64,000 nt of DNA from Acetobacteraceae bacterium (lineage in GTDB: Bacteria > Pseudomonadota > Alphaproteobacteria > Acetobacterales > Acetobacteraceae). The position numbers were made by a program, and so were the translations under genes. Positions 40,136 through 49,455 of the stretch are shown piece by piece. Position 1 is the stretch's first letter, and each line of letters starts with the position of its first letter. A model generated the notes under the pieces. That model worked only from the letters and a program-made list of their open reading frames with translations, was not told where the DNA came from and did not search any database. The stretch covers positions 1-64,000 of the forward strand of contig CANGNF010000014.1 of NCBI GenBank assembly GCA_947455205.1, written 5' to 3'.

Positions 40136-41077
40136 ATGAGGGCACTCTGGTACGTCGCGCCCGGCGTGGCGGAGCTGCGCTCTGAGCCGCCGCGCGCGCC
40201 AGGGCCGGATGAGTGCCTGGTGCGGACGCTGTACAGCGGCATCTCGCGCGGGACGGAACGCCTGGTGCTGGCCGGCCGGGTGCCGGAAAGCCAATGGCCG
40301 GTGATGCGCGCGCCGCTGATGGCGGGCGAATTCCCCTTTCCCGTGAAGTACGGCTACAGCCTGGTGGGCACCCGGGCGGATGGCCAGCGGGTGTTCTGCC
40401 TGCATCCGCACCAGGACATCTGCGTGGCGCCGGAAGCGATGTGCGTGCCGGTGCCGGACCACGTGCCCAGCCGCCGCGCCGTGCTGGCGGCCAACATGGA
40501 AACCGCCGTCAACATCATGTGGGACGCGGCGCCCCTGGTGGGGGAACGCGTGCTGGTGGTGGGCGCCGGGGTGGTCGGGCTGCTCAGCGCCTTCCTGCTG
40601 GCCAGGCTGCCGGGGGTGGAGGTGGCGGTCTGCGACGTGGATGCCTCCCGCGCCGAGCTGGTGGAGAGCTTTGGCGCGCGGTTCGTGCTGCCTGAGGATG
40701 CGCCCGGCGAGCGGGATCTGGTGGTGCATGCCAGTGCCTCCCAGGCCGGGCTGCGGCTGGCGCTGCGGAGCTGCGGGTTCGAGGCGCGGATCGTCGAGGC
40801 CAGCTGGTATGGCGATGCCGAGGTCTCGCTGCCGCTGGGCGAGGGCTTCCATGCCAAGCGGTTGAGGCTGGTCTCCACCCAGGTGGGCGCGGTGGCGCCG
40901 GTGATGCGCGGGCGGCGCACGCATGGGCAGCGCCTTGGTCTTGCCCTCGGCTTGCTGGATGATGCGCGGCTGGATGCGCTGCTGGGTCCGGAGGTGGCGT
41001 TCGACGCGCTGCCCAGCGCCCTGCCCGCGCTGCTGGCGCCCGGCGCGCCCGGGCTGTGCCCGGTTGTTGCCTACTGA
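40136..41077 (+). CDS. Zinc-binding alcohol dehydrogenase-like (MDR) oxidoreductase
   Basis: YSGISRGTERLVLAGRVPESQWPVMRAPLMAGEFPFPVKYGYSLVG; VGERVLVVGAGVVGLLSAFLLA. Confidence 0.88.
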   Translation: MRALWYVAPGVAELRSEPPRAPGPDECLVRTLYSGISRGTERLVLAGRVPESQWPVMRAPLMAGEFPFPVKYGYSLVGTRADGQRVFCLHPHQDICVAPEAMCVPVPDHVPSRRAVLAANMETAVNIMWDAAPLVGERVLVVGAGVVGLLSAFLLARLPGVEVAVCDVDASRAELVESFGARFVLPEDAPGERDLVVHASASQAGLRLALRSCGFEARIVEASWYGDAEVSLPLGEGFHAKRLRLVSTQVGAVAPVMRGRRTHGQRLGLALGLLDDARLDALLGPEVAFDALPSALPALLAPGAPGLCPVVAY

Positions 41078-41118
41078 GCCCGTGTCCCGTTGTTTCCTAT
41101 CGATAAGGTGAGACCAGC

Positions 41119-41517
41119 ATGTTCAGCCTGACCGTCAGCGACCACATCATGATCGCGCACAGCTTCCGCGGCGAGGAATTCGGCCCGGCGCAGAAGCTGC
41201 ACGGCGCCACCTTCGTGGTGGAGGCGGAGTTTCGCGCCGTGGATATCGACGGGCTGGGGCTGCTGGTGGATATCGGGCTGGCGAAGCAGGAGCTGGGCGT
41301 GGTGCTGGGGGCGCTGAACTACCAGAACCTGGACGCCATGCCGGAGCATGCGGGGAAGAACACCACCACGGAGTACCTGTGCCGGTTCATCCACCAGCAG
41401 CTGGCGGCCAGCGTGAAGGCGGGCAAGCTGGGCAACCAGGGCGTGGGCGTGACGGGGTTGAAGGTGACGCTGCGGGAAAGCCCGAATGCCTGGGCGAGCT
41501 TCGAGGGCGACGTTTAA
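41119..41517 (+). CDS. 6-pyruvoyl-tetrahydropterin synthase/QueD-fold protein with altered active site
   Basis: [85 protein letters not shown]. Confidence 0.85.
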   Translation: MFSLTVSDHIMIAHSFRGEEFGPAQKLHGATFVVEAEFRAVDIDGLGLLVDIGLAKQELGVVLGALNYQNLDAMPEHAGKNTTTEYLCRFIHQQLAASVKAGKLGNQGVGVTGLKVTLRESPNAWASFEGDV

Positions 41518-41520
41518 TCA

Positions 41521-42656
41521 TGCCGCCGGATGGTCGCAGCGCCGCCCTGCCCCATGAAGCATCGCTTCATGGGGACCCCGAGGGCACGCGCGGAGAGCTG
41601 AATCCGTCGGCCAAACTCAACATCGCGCTGCTGGTGCCGGGGCCGTTCGACGCTGTCTCCGGCGGGTATATCTACGACCGGCGGCTGGTGCAGGGGCTGC
41701 GGGCGCTGGGGCATCAGGTTGAGGTGGTGGAACTGGCGGGACGGCACCCGCTGGCCGACGAGGCCGCCGAGGCAAGCGCGCGGGCGGCGCTGGCGCGGCT
41801 GCCGATGACGACGCGGGTGGTGATCGACGGGCTGGGGCTGCCGGCCTTCGCCGGGCTGGCGCGGGAGCTGGTGGTGCGCCGCGCGGTCGGGCTGATCCAT
41901 CACCCGACGGCGCTGGAGCCGGGCTTCTCGGTGGAGGACCAGGCGCGGCTGCGGAGCACCGAGGGGCTGCTGTTCGGCGCGCTGGCGCGGCTGGTGGTGA
42001 CGCATCGCTTCACCGCGGAGCGCCTGGTGGCGCAGTTCGGCGTGGAGGCCGGGCGCGTCGGCGTGGTAGAGCCGGGGACGGATGCGGCTTCGCGCGCGAC
42101 GGGCAGCGGTGGCCCGGGCGTGGCGGTGCTGAGCGTGGGCGCGGTGGTGCCGCGCAAGGGGCACGACGTGCTGCTGCGGGCGCTGGCCGGGGTGGCGGAT
42201 GTGGAGTGGTCGCTGACCATTGCCGGCGGCGAACGCGACCCGGTGCATGCCCACGGCCTGCGGGCGCTGGCCGAGGAGTTGGGCGTGGCGCAGCGCGTCA
42301 CCTTCGCCGGGGAGGTCAGCGACGCGGCGCTGGAGGCGCTGTATGCCCGCAGCGACCTGTTCGCGCTGGCGACGCATTGGGAAGGCTACGGCATGGCCGC
42401 GGCCGAGGCGCTGGCGCGCGGCCTGCCGGTGGCGGTGACGGCCGGCGGCGCGATCGCCGAGGTGGTGCCGCTGGAGGCGGGCATCGTCTCGCCGCCCGGG
42501 GATGTGGTGAGTTTCACCAAGGGGCTGCGGCGGGTGCTGTTCGATACCGGGCTGCGCGCCGCCATGGCGGATGCGGCCTGGGCGGCGGGGCAGCAGCTGC
42601 CGCGCTGGGAAGACCGCGCGGCGCTGTTTGCCGCTGAGCTGGAGCGCGTGGCGTGA
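41521..42656 (+). CDS. Glycosyltransferase family 4 protein (start uncertain, 5' codons overlap a repeat)
   Basis: GGYIYDRRLVQGLRALGHQVEVVEL; YARSDLFALATHWEGYGMAAAEALARGLPVAVTAGGAIAEVV. Confidence 0.9.
41550..41574. repeat. Inverted repeat CCCCATGAAGC-ATC-GCTTCATGGGG
   Basis: Perfect 11-bp arms, 3-nt loop, inside the 5' end of the GT4 ORF. Confidence 0.8.
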
Positions 42657-43591
42657 GCGAGGAATTCGAGCTCGATTGGCTGGACCTGCGGGAGCCGCAT
42701 GACGCGGCGGCGCGGAGCGAGGCACTGGCCGAGGCGCTGATCGCCCGGCTGCCGGCGCGGCCGCGGCTGATGGATCTGGGCGCCGGCACAGGCAGCCTGT
42801 TCCGCTGGCTGGCACCGCGCATCGGCCGGGCGCAGGCCTGGACCCTGGTGGACCAGAACCGCGAGATGACCGAGGCGGCCTTCGACACCATTGCCGACCG
42901 GGCCGAGCAGGTGGGGCTGAAGGTGACCTTCCCCAACCGCCGCACGCTGCTGGTGCACGCGCCGGGCGGCGCCTGGCGGGTGGAGGCGCTGATTGCCGAC
43001 CTGGCGCATGCGCCGGACAACCTGCCGCTGCAGAATGCCGATGCGGTGGTGTGCAGCGCGCTGTGCGACCTGGTTTCGGCGCCCTGGCTGGCGCGGATGG
43101 CGGCGGCGATCCGGGTGCCGTTCTATGCCGGGCTGAACGTGGACGGGCGCGACCGCTTCCTGCCGCCGGTGCCGGGGGATGCGCTGGTGGCGCGCGGCTT
43201 TGCCCGCGACCAGGGGCGGGACAAGGGGTTCGGCGGCCGGGCGCTGGGGGCCAAGGCGGCGGCCGAGATCGCCCGTGCCTTCGGCGCGCAGGGCTACCAG
43301 GTGCAGGCGGCGGCGAGCGACTGGGTGCTGCGCGGCGGTCCCGCGACATCCCTGCTGAGCGAGCTGGTGTTCGGCCATGCCGAGGCGGCGATCGCGCAGG
43401 ACTTCCGCCATGCCGCGCAGATCTCGGCGTGGCGGGAGCGGCGGTTGCAGCAGGGCAGCCTGGGGCGGCTGCAGGCGCGGATCGGGCACCGGGACGTGCT
43501 GGCGCTGCCGCCGGAGGCGGGATGGCCGGCGGCGGCGCCGGTGCCGGCGCGGGCGGCGATGGCGCCGGCCCTGCCGCGTCGGCGACGCTGA
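42653..43591 (+). CDS. Class I SAM-dependent methyltransferase
   Basis: RLMDLGAGTGSLFRWLAPRIGRAQAWTLVDQN; start overlaps the GT4 stop codon. Confidence 0.88.
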   Translation: MSEEFELDWLDLREPHDAAARSEALAEALIARLPARPRLMDLGAGTGSLFRWLAPRIGRAQAWTLVDQNREMTEAAFDTIADRAEQVGLKVTFPNRRTLLVHAPGGAWRVEALIADLAHAPDNLPLQNADAVVCSALCDLVSAPWLARMAAAIRVPFYAGLNVDGRDRFLPPVPGDALVARGFARDQGRDKGFGGRALGAKAAAEIARAFGAQGYQVQAAASDWVLRGGPATSLLSELVFGHAEAAIAQDFRHAAQISAWRERRLQQGSLGRLQARIGHRDVLALPPEAGWPAAAPVPARAAMAPALPRRRR

Positions 43592-43619
43592 GCGCGACGG
43601 CCGCGCGGAGCGGGGCGCT

Positions 43620-44015
43620 TCAGAAGCGCTGCTGCTGCAGCCAGGCGCAGGCGGTTGGGTTGCGGTCCAGCTGGCAGGCGGTGTTGGCCCGCAGCAGGGA
43701 CACATAGTAATTGCAGGTGGCGGGGTCGCCGCCGAAGCAGTTGCTGCCCATGGCGTAGAGCCGGCAGGCCGAGGCGAAGCCACGGATCTCGCAGGCGTTG
43801 CGGTGGTAGGGCACGCAGTTTTCCGGCCGGCCGGTGGTGATGCAGGCGGCCTCCAGGTTCACGTTGGCCGGGGGGCGGGCGCATTGCAGGGGGTAGCCGT
43901 TCTGGTCGCGGCCGCAGGGGGCGCCGGGGTCCTGCGCGCGGGCCGGCGCAGGCGCAAGCAAGGCAAGCAGCAGGGGCGCGGCGGCCAGTGGCAGCCGTAG
44001 GGACAGGGCGGGCAT
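43620..44015 (-). CDS. Secreted Cys-rich hypothetical protein
   Basis: Signal peptide ending ARAQ; mature part contains ten Cys residues. Confidence 0.65.
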   Translation of the reverse strand: MPALSLRLPLAAAPLLLALLAPAPARAQDPGAPCGRDQNGYPLQCARPPANVNLEAACITTGRPENCVPYHRNACEIRGFASACRLYAMGSNCFGGDPATCNYYVSLLRANTACQLDRNPTACAWLQQQRF

Positions 44016-44155
44016 GGCGGATGCTCCGAGCCGGGGTGCGGACCCTGGCGCGCAGCATAGGCGGCAGCGGCGCCGCGCCTGCCATCAAGGGCGCGTGTGA
44101 TGCCGCCGCCCCTCCCGACGCTGCCGCGCGGTTCAGCCCTTAGGCACGTCGCGCC

Positions 44156-44593
44156 TCAGGGCGTGCGGGGCACGTAGGCGACCGCCTCCACTTCCAGCGC
44201 GCAGCCCATGGGGGTGGCGCCGGCCTGCATGCGGGTGCGGGCGGGCAGGACTTCCTGGCTGCTGAAGTAACTCCGATAAATGCGGTCGAAGGCTTCTTGC
44301 TGCTTCTGGTCCTTCAGCCAGACGATCACCTTCAGCAGGCAGTCCATGTTGCTGCCGGCGGCCTCCACCAGGCGCTTCAGGTGGTTCATCACCACGCGGA
44401 CCTGGTGGTCGAACGGCACGTCCGGGAAGGGCGGCGGCGGCTCGCCACGGCCGCGGGCGGCGCGCAGCGCGGCGCAGTAGTCTTCCTCGAACGGTGGCAG
44501 GCCGGAGACGTAGACCATGTCGCCATGGCGGACGCAGAGGTTGAACGGCCCCGCGGTTTCCGGCACCCCGGCCTGGATGACTTGCTTTTCCAT
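44156..44593 (-). CDS. RidA family protein
   Basis: HGDMVYVSGLPP...MNHLKRLVEAAGSNMDCLLKVIVWLKD...LPARTRMQAG. Confidence 0.9.
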   Translation of the reverse strand: MEKQVIQAGVPETAGPFNLCVRHGDMVYVSGLPPFEEDYCAALRAARGRGEPPPPFPDVPFDHQVRVVMNHLKRLVEAAGSNMDCLLKVIVWLKDQKQQEAFDRIYRSYFSSQEVLPARTRMQAGATPMGCALEVEAVAYVPRTP

Positions 44594-44638
44594 TGGTGCG
44601 CCCCTTTGCTTCGGGGCCCAGGGTAGAGGGAGTTCGGC

Positions 44639-45112
44639 ATGACGGAAAAGCCCATCGCCATCGTCGCCGCCGAGGTGCCGGCGCGCGAGGCCAGCGGCTA
44701 CCCGGCGGATTTGCAGGACCGCGTGCGCGGGCGGCTGAAGCGGGCGCTGGGCGACCGGTTCGGGCTGGGCAGCTTCGGCGTCAACCTGACCACGCTGAAG
44801 CCGGGGGCGCAGAGCAGCCTGCGCCACGCGCATACGGTGCAGGATGAGTTCGTCTATGTGCTGGAAGGCACGCCGACCTTGGTGACGGATGCCGGGGAGA
44901 CGCTGCTGGCGCCCGGGATGTGCGCGGGGTTCAAGGGCGGCAGCGGGGACGCGCATTGCCTGGTGAACCGCAGCGCCCAGGATGTGCTTCTGCTGGAGGT
45001 GGGGGATCGGCAGCCGGGCGATGGCGCGACCTACCCGGATGACGACCTGGCAGTGGTGATGGGCGCGGACGGAAAATACCGCTACAGCCGCCGCGACGGG
45101 ACGTCGCTCTGA
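44639..45112 (+). CDS. Cupin-domain protein
   Basis: LKPGAQSSLRHAHTVQDEFVYVLEGTPTLVTDAGETLLAPGMCAGFKGGSGDAHCLVN. Confidence 0.93.
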   Translation: MTEKPIAIVAAEVPAREASGYPADLQDRVRGRLKRALGDRFGLGSFGVNLTTLKPGAQSSLRHAHTVQDEFVYVLEGTPTLVTDAGETLLAPGMCAGFKGGSGDAHCLVNRSAQDVLLLEVGDRQPGDGATYPDDDLAVVMGADGKYRYSRRDGTSL

Positions 45113-45182
45113 TAAAAGGTACGGGACGCCGCTTTAGCGGCTGCGCGCTGCGACTGCCTGCGCGGGAATGAGGGAGAGAGTG

Positions 45183-46439
45183 ATGCCGGTGCTGTTGGGC
45201 TGCATAGCCGATGATTTCACGGGCGCGACCGACCTGGCGAATACGCTGGTGAAGGGCGGCATGACCGCGGTGCAGGTCATCGGGGTGCCGGAAGGCCCGC
45301 TGCCGGACGCCGATGTGGTGATCGTGGCGCTGAAGAGCCGCACCGCGCCGGTGGGCGTGGCGGTGGGGGAGAGCCTGGCGGCCGCCGAGGCGCTGCTGAA
45401 GGCGGGCGCGCGGCAGTTGTTCTTCAAGTACTGCTCGACCTTCGATAGCACGGAGGCGGGGAATATCGGGCCGGTGGCGGATGCGCTGGTACAGCGGTTG
45501 GGCTGCGGCTTCGCGCTGGCCAACCCGGCGTTTCCGACCAATGGGCGCACCGTGTACCAGGGGCACCTGTTCGTCGGCGGCATGCTGCTGAACGAGAGCG
45601 GGATGGAGAACCATCCGCTGACGCCGATGAAGGACGCCAACCTGGTGCGGGTGCTGTCGCGCCAGACGGATGGCACGGTGGGGCTGGTGCCCTTCGTCAC
45701 CGTGGAGCAGGGCGCCCAGGCGATCCGCAAGGCGCTGACGGTGCTGAAGGAGAGCGGGCGGCGCTACGCCATTGTGGATGCGGTGACCGACGCGCACCTG
45801 GTGGCGATTGGCGAGGCGGCGAGCGAGCATGCGCTGATCACCGGCGGCAGCGGCATTGCCATGGGGCTGCCGGCGAATTTCCGCGCCAAGGGGCTACTGC
45901 CGGAGCGCGGCGACAGCGCCGCCGAGTTGCCGCCGATGGTCGGGCATGCGGCGGTGCTGGCGGGGAGTTGCTCTCGCGCGACGCTGGGGCAGATCGGCTT
46001 TGCGCGCGACCATATCCCGACGCTGGAGCTGGATGCGCTGGCGACGCCGGATGCCGGGGCGCTGGCGGCGCAGGCGATGGCCTGGCTGGAGGGCAAGCTG
46101 GGCGCCTCCCCGGTGCTGGTGGCGGCGAGTGCCCCGCCGGACAAGGTGGCGGCGTTGCAGGCCAGGCTGGGGCGCGATGCCGCAGGCGCGCTGGTGGAGC
46201 ACGCGCTGGCCGAGGTGGCGGAGTACATGGTGCGCCAGGGCGTGAAGCGGCTGGTGGTGGCGGGGGGTGAGACCTCCGGCGCTGTCGTCTCGCGCCTTGG
46301 GGTGACGAGCCTCAGGATCGGGCGGGAGATCGACCCCGGGGTGCCGTGGACCTACGCGGAACCAGCGGGCCTGCACCTGGCGCTGAAGAGCGGCAATTTC
46401 GGCACGCGGGACTTCTTCCTGAAGGCGTTCGAGCAGTGA
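45183..46439 (+). CDS. otnK: Four-carbon acid sugar kinase family, 3-oxo-tetronate kinase
   Basis: MPVLLGCIADDFTGATDLANTLVKGGM; FFKYCSTFDSTEAGNIGPVADAL; VLAGSCSRATLGQI; VAGGETSGAVVSRLGV. Confidence 0.92.
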   Translation: MPVLLGCIADDFTGATDLANTLVKGGMTAVQVIGVPEGPLPDADVVIVALKSRTAPVGVAVGESLAAAEALLKAGARQLFFKYCSTFDSTEAGNIGPVADALVQRLGCGFALANPAFPTNGRTVYQGHLFVGGMLLNESGMENHPLTPMKDANLVRVLSRQTDGTVGLVPFVTVEQGAQAIRKALTVLKESGRRYAIVDAVTDAHLVAIGEAASEHALITGGSGIAMGLPANFRAKGLLPERGDSAAELPPMVGHAAVLAGSCSRATLGQIGFARDHIPTLELDALATPDAGALAAQAMAWLEGKLGASPVLVAASAPPDKVAALQARLGRDAAGALVEHALAEVAEYMVRQGVKRLVVAGGETSGAVVSRLGVTSLRIGREIDPGVPWTYAEPAGLHLALKSGNFGTRDFFLKAFEQ

Positions 46440-46440
46440 G

Positions 46441-46554
46441 CCCCGATGGTCGGAGCGCCGCAGGGCGCGGAGAGCTAAATCGGATGGCCCAGCCGGCCCC
46501 CGATGACCGCAGGGGCGAAGGCCCCGAAGGTCTGAATCGGGCGGCCCAGCCATG
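46441..46554. repeat. Intergenic repeat block with two related sub-copies, related to 41530-41615
   Basis: cccgatggtcggagcgccgcagggcgcggagagctaaatcggatggcccagccg followed by cccgatgaccgcaggggcgaaggccccgaaggtctgaatcgggcggcccagcc. Confidence 0.6.
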
Positions 46555-47187
46555 AGCGAGGAGGCGCGGCTGCGCGAAAGGCTGGCGGAGCATGGCGCTT
46601 CGCTGTTCGCGCGCGGGTATTCCGTGGGCAGTGCCGGCAATATCTCGGTGCGGCTGGAGGACGGGTTCCTGATGACCCCGACCAACTCCTGCCTCGGGCG
46701 GCTGGACCCGGCGCGGATCTCCAAGCTCGACCGGCAGTACCGGCATATCGGCGGCGACAAGCCTTCCAAGGAGGTGTTCATGCATCGCGCCTTCCTGGAC
46801 ACCAGGCCGGAAGCGGGCGCGGTGGTGCACCTGCATTCGACGCAGGCGACCGCCATTGCCTGCCTGGCCGCGCCGGGCGAGGACGCGCCGATCCCGCCGC
46901 TGACGCCCTACTTCGTCATGCGCGTCGGCCGGCGGCTGCCGGTGGTGAAGTACTACCGCCCCGGCGACGCGGCGATGGAGCCGGCGATTGCCGAGGCGGC
47001 GCGCGATGCGCGGGCGGTGCTGCTGGCGAACCATGGGCCGGTTGTCTCCGGCAGGACCTTGGACGATGCCGTTTATGCCGCCGAGGAGCTGGAGGAAGCC
47101 GCCAAGCTGGCGCTGATGCTGCGCGGCCAACCGGCGCGGCTGCTGACGCCGGCGGAGATCGACGACCTGCTGGGGACTTTCGGATGA
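46552..47187 (+). CDS. otnC: Class II aldolase, 3-oxo-tetronate 4-phosphate decarboxylase
   Basis: GASLFARGYSVGSAGNISVRLEDGFLMTPTNSCLGRLDPARISKLD; VVHLHSTQATAIA; LANHGPVVSG. Confidence 0.92.
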   Translation: MSEEARLRERLAEHGASLFARGYSVGSAGNISVRLEDGFLMTPTNSCLGRLDPARISKLDRQYRHIGGDKPSKEVFMHRAFLDTRPEAGAVVHLHSTQATAIACLAAPGEDAPIPPLTPYFVMRVGRRLPVVKYYRPGDAAMEPAIAEAARDARAVLLANHGPVVSGRTLDDAVYAAEELEEAAKLALMLRGQPARLLTPAEIDDLLGTFG

Positions 47188-48143
47188 AGCGGCGGGCGCT
47201 GCTGGCGGCCGGGGCCGCCCTGCCCTTCGCTGCCCAGGCGCAGGTGTGGCCGGACCGGCCGATCCGCTTCATCCAGGGCTTCGCGCCCGGCGGCACCACC
47301 GACATCCTGGCCCGGCTGCTGGCGCCGGAGCTGGCGGCGGCGCTGGGCCAGCCGGTGGTGGTGGAGAACCGGCCCGGCGCCGGTGGGACGCTGGCGGCCG
47401 AGGCGCTGGCGCATGCCCGGCCGGATGGCAGCACGATGATGCTGCTGAACAACGGCTTCGCGGCCTCGGCCGCCATCTTCCGCCGGCTGCCCTACGACCC
47501 CGCGCGCGACGTGGCGGTGGCCAGCGTGGTCGCCAGCATGGCGCTGGTGCTGCTGGTGGCGCCGGACGCGCCCTGGCGCAGCCTGGAAGGCTTCCTCACC
47601 GCCGCGCGGCAGCAGCCGGGGGAGCTGAACATCGCCACCGTCGGCGTCGGCAGCACCCAGCACTTCGCCGCCGAGGCGCTGCAGGCGGCCAGCGGCACCA
47701 GGCTGACGCATGTGCCCTACCGCGGCACGCCGGATGCGCTGGTGGCGCTGCGCGCCGGCCAGGTGCAGGCGGTGATGGAGACCGCCGCCGCCGTGCTGCC
47801 CCAGGTGCGCGCGGCCGAGGCGCGGGCGCTGGCGGTGACGACGGCGCGGCGGTTCGACGCGCTGCCGGACGTGCCCGCGGTGCAGGAGAGCGCCGGGCTG
47901 GACGGCTTCCTGCAGGCCACCTGGTACGCCATCGGCTTCCCCGGCGGGACCGATGCGGCGATACTCTGGCGCCTGCAGGCGGAGCTGGAGGCGGCGATGC
48001 GCAAGCCGGCGCTGCGGCAACGCCTGGCCGGGCTGGGGCTGACCCCCATCGGCAGCACGCCCGCCGCCGCCGGCGCCTATGTGCAGGATGAGATCGAGCG
48101 GGCGCGCCGGCTGGTGATGACCGCGAATATTCCCCAACAGTAG
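47184..48143 (+). CDS. Bug/TctC-type substrate-binding protein
   Basis: WPDRPIRFIQGFAPGGTTDILARLLAPELAAALGQPVVVENRPGAGGTLAAEAL. Confidence 0.93.
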   Translation: MKRRALLAAGAALPFAAQAQVWPDRPIRFIQGFAPGGTTDILARLLAPELAAALGQPVVVENRPGAGGTLAAEALAHARPDGSTMMLLNNGFAASAAIFRRLPYDPARDVAVASVVASMALVLLVAPDAPWRSLEGFLTAARQQPGELNIATVGVGSTQHFAAEALQAASGTRLTHVPYRGTPDALVALRAGQVQAVMETAAAVLPQVRAAEARALAVTTARRFDALPDVPAVQESAGLDGFLQATWYAIGFPGGTDAAILWRLQAELEAAMRKPALRQRLAGLGLTPIGSTPAAAGAYVQDEIERARRLVMTANIPQQ

Positions 48144-48158
48144 ACCCTGGAGCACGTC

Positions 48159-48764
48159 ATGCAGCTTGCCACCCCGCCGGACCGCGAAGCCCCGGCCGAC
48201 CACCCGATCGAGGCCAATATCCGCCGGCGCTGGAGCCCGCGCAGCTACGCCGAGACCACGGTGAGCCAGAGCGCGCTGCACAGCCTGCTGGAAGCGGCGC
48301 GCTGGAGCGCCAGCTGCTTCAACCTGCAGCCGTGGAACTTCATCGTGCTGCGCAAGGACGAACACGCCGCGGCGCATGAGAAGCTGTTCGGCTGCCTTTC
48401 GGTCAACAACCAGGGCTGGGCCGGCAAGGCGCCGGTGCTGATGCTGGCGGTGGCGCGCACGACCAAGCCGGCCGATGGCACGCCCAACCCCTATGCCTGG
48501 TACGACACCGGCGCGGCGGTGGCCAACCTGGCGGCGCAGGCGGGGCCGCTGGGCCTGCAGGTGCATTCCATGGCCGGGTTCGATGGCGCCAAGGCGCGCG
48601 AGGCCTTCAACATCCCCGAGGGCTTCGACCCCGTCTGCGCGCTGACGGTGGGCTACCCCGGCCCGGCCGAGGCGCTGCCGGAAGCGCTGAAGCAGCGCGA
48701 GACCGCGCCGCGCGTGCGCCGCAAGGTGGAGGAGTTCGCGTTCTTCGGCGGGTGGCAGGGCTGA
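48159..48764 (+). CDS. Nitroreductase family protein
   Basis: RRRWSPRSYAETTVSQSALHSLLEAARWSASCFNLQPWNFIVLRKDE. Confidence 0.93.
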   Translation: MQLATPPDREAPADHPIEANIRRRWSPRSYAETTVSQSALHSLLEAARWSASCFNLQPWNFIVLRKDEHAAAHEKLFGCLSVNNQGWAGKAPVLMLAVARTTKPADGTPNPYAWYDTGAAVANLAAQAGPLGLQVHSMAGFDGAKAREAFNIPEGFDPVCALTVGYPGPAEALPEALKQRETAPRVRRKVEEFAFFGGWQG

Positions 48765-49381
48765 TGGACGCGGAGACCGCGGACCGGATCGCGATCCGCG
48801 CCCTGGTGGAGAACTGGGCGGTGTGGCGCGATGCCGGCCACTGGGACCGCTTCGCCACCTGCTGGCACGAGGACGGCTACATGATGGCCACCTGGTGCCA
48901 GGCGCATTGGCGCGACTTCATCGCCGCTTCGGTGGCGGGGTGGGACAAGGGTGTCTCGATCCTGCACTTCCTGGGCGGGCACAGCGCGGACGTGAACGGC
49001 ACGCGCGCGATCAGCCAGACCAAGATGACGATCAGCCAGCGCGCCGAGGTTCATGGCGTGCTGGTGGACGTGGTCTGCACCGGGCGGTTCTACGACTTCC
49101 TGGAGAAGCGCGAGGGCAAGTGGGGCGTGGTGCTGCGCCAGCCGATCTATGAGAAGGATCGGATGGACCCGGTGAGCCCTTCCGCGACCCTGGCGCTGGA
49201 CGCGGCGCTGCTGGAGAAGTTCCCGGAGGGGTATCGGCACCTGGCCTATGCGCAGACGCAGATCGGCTACGAGGTGAAGACCGACATGCCGGGCCTGAAG
49301 GGCGACATCGTGGCGGCGCTGTACGCACGCGGCGCGCAGTGGCTGGCCGGTGGGCCGCATGGTGGGCCGGTGCCGGCCTGA
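48764..49381 (+). CDS. NTF2/SnoaL-like domain protein
   Basis: DRIAIRALVENWAVWRDAGHWDRFATCWHEDGYMMATW. Confidence 0.88.
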   Translation: MDAETADRIAIRALVENWAVWRDAGHWDRFATCWHEDGYMMATWCQAHWRDFIAASVAGWDKGVSILHFLGGHSADVNGTRAISQTKMTISQRAEVHGVLVDVVCTGRFYDFLEKREGKWGVVLRQPIYEKDRMDPVSPSATLALDAALLEKFPEGYRHLAYAQTQIGYEVKTDMPGLKGDIVAALYARGAQWLAGGPHGGPVPA

Positions 49382-49455
49382 CCGCTGACCGCCGCCGGTG
49401 GCAGCACCGGCGGCGTGGAGCGGCCTGGTGGCCTTGAGGCCAGCGCAAACGAAAA

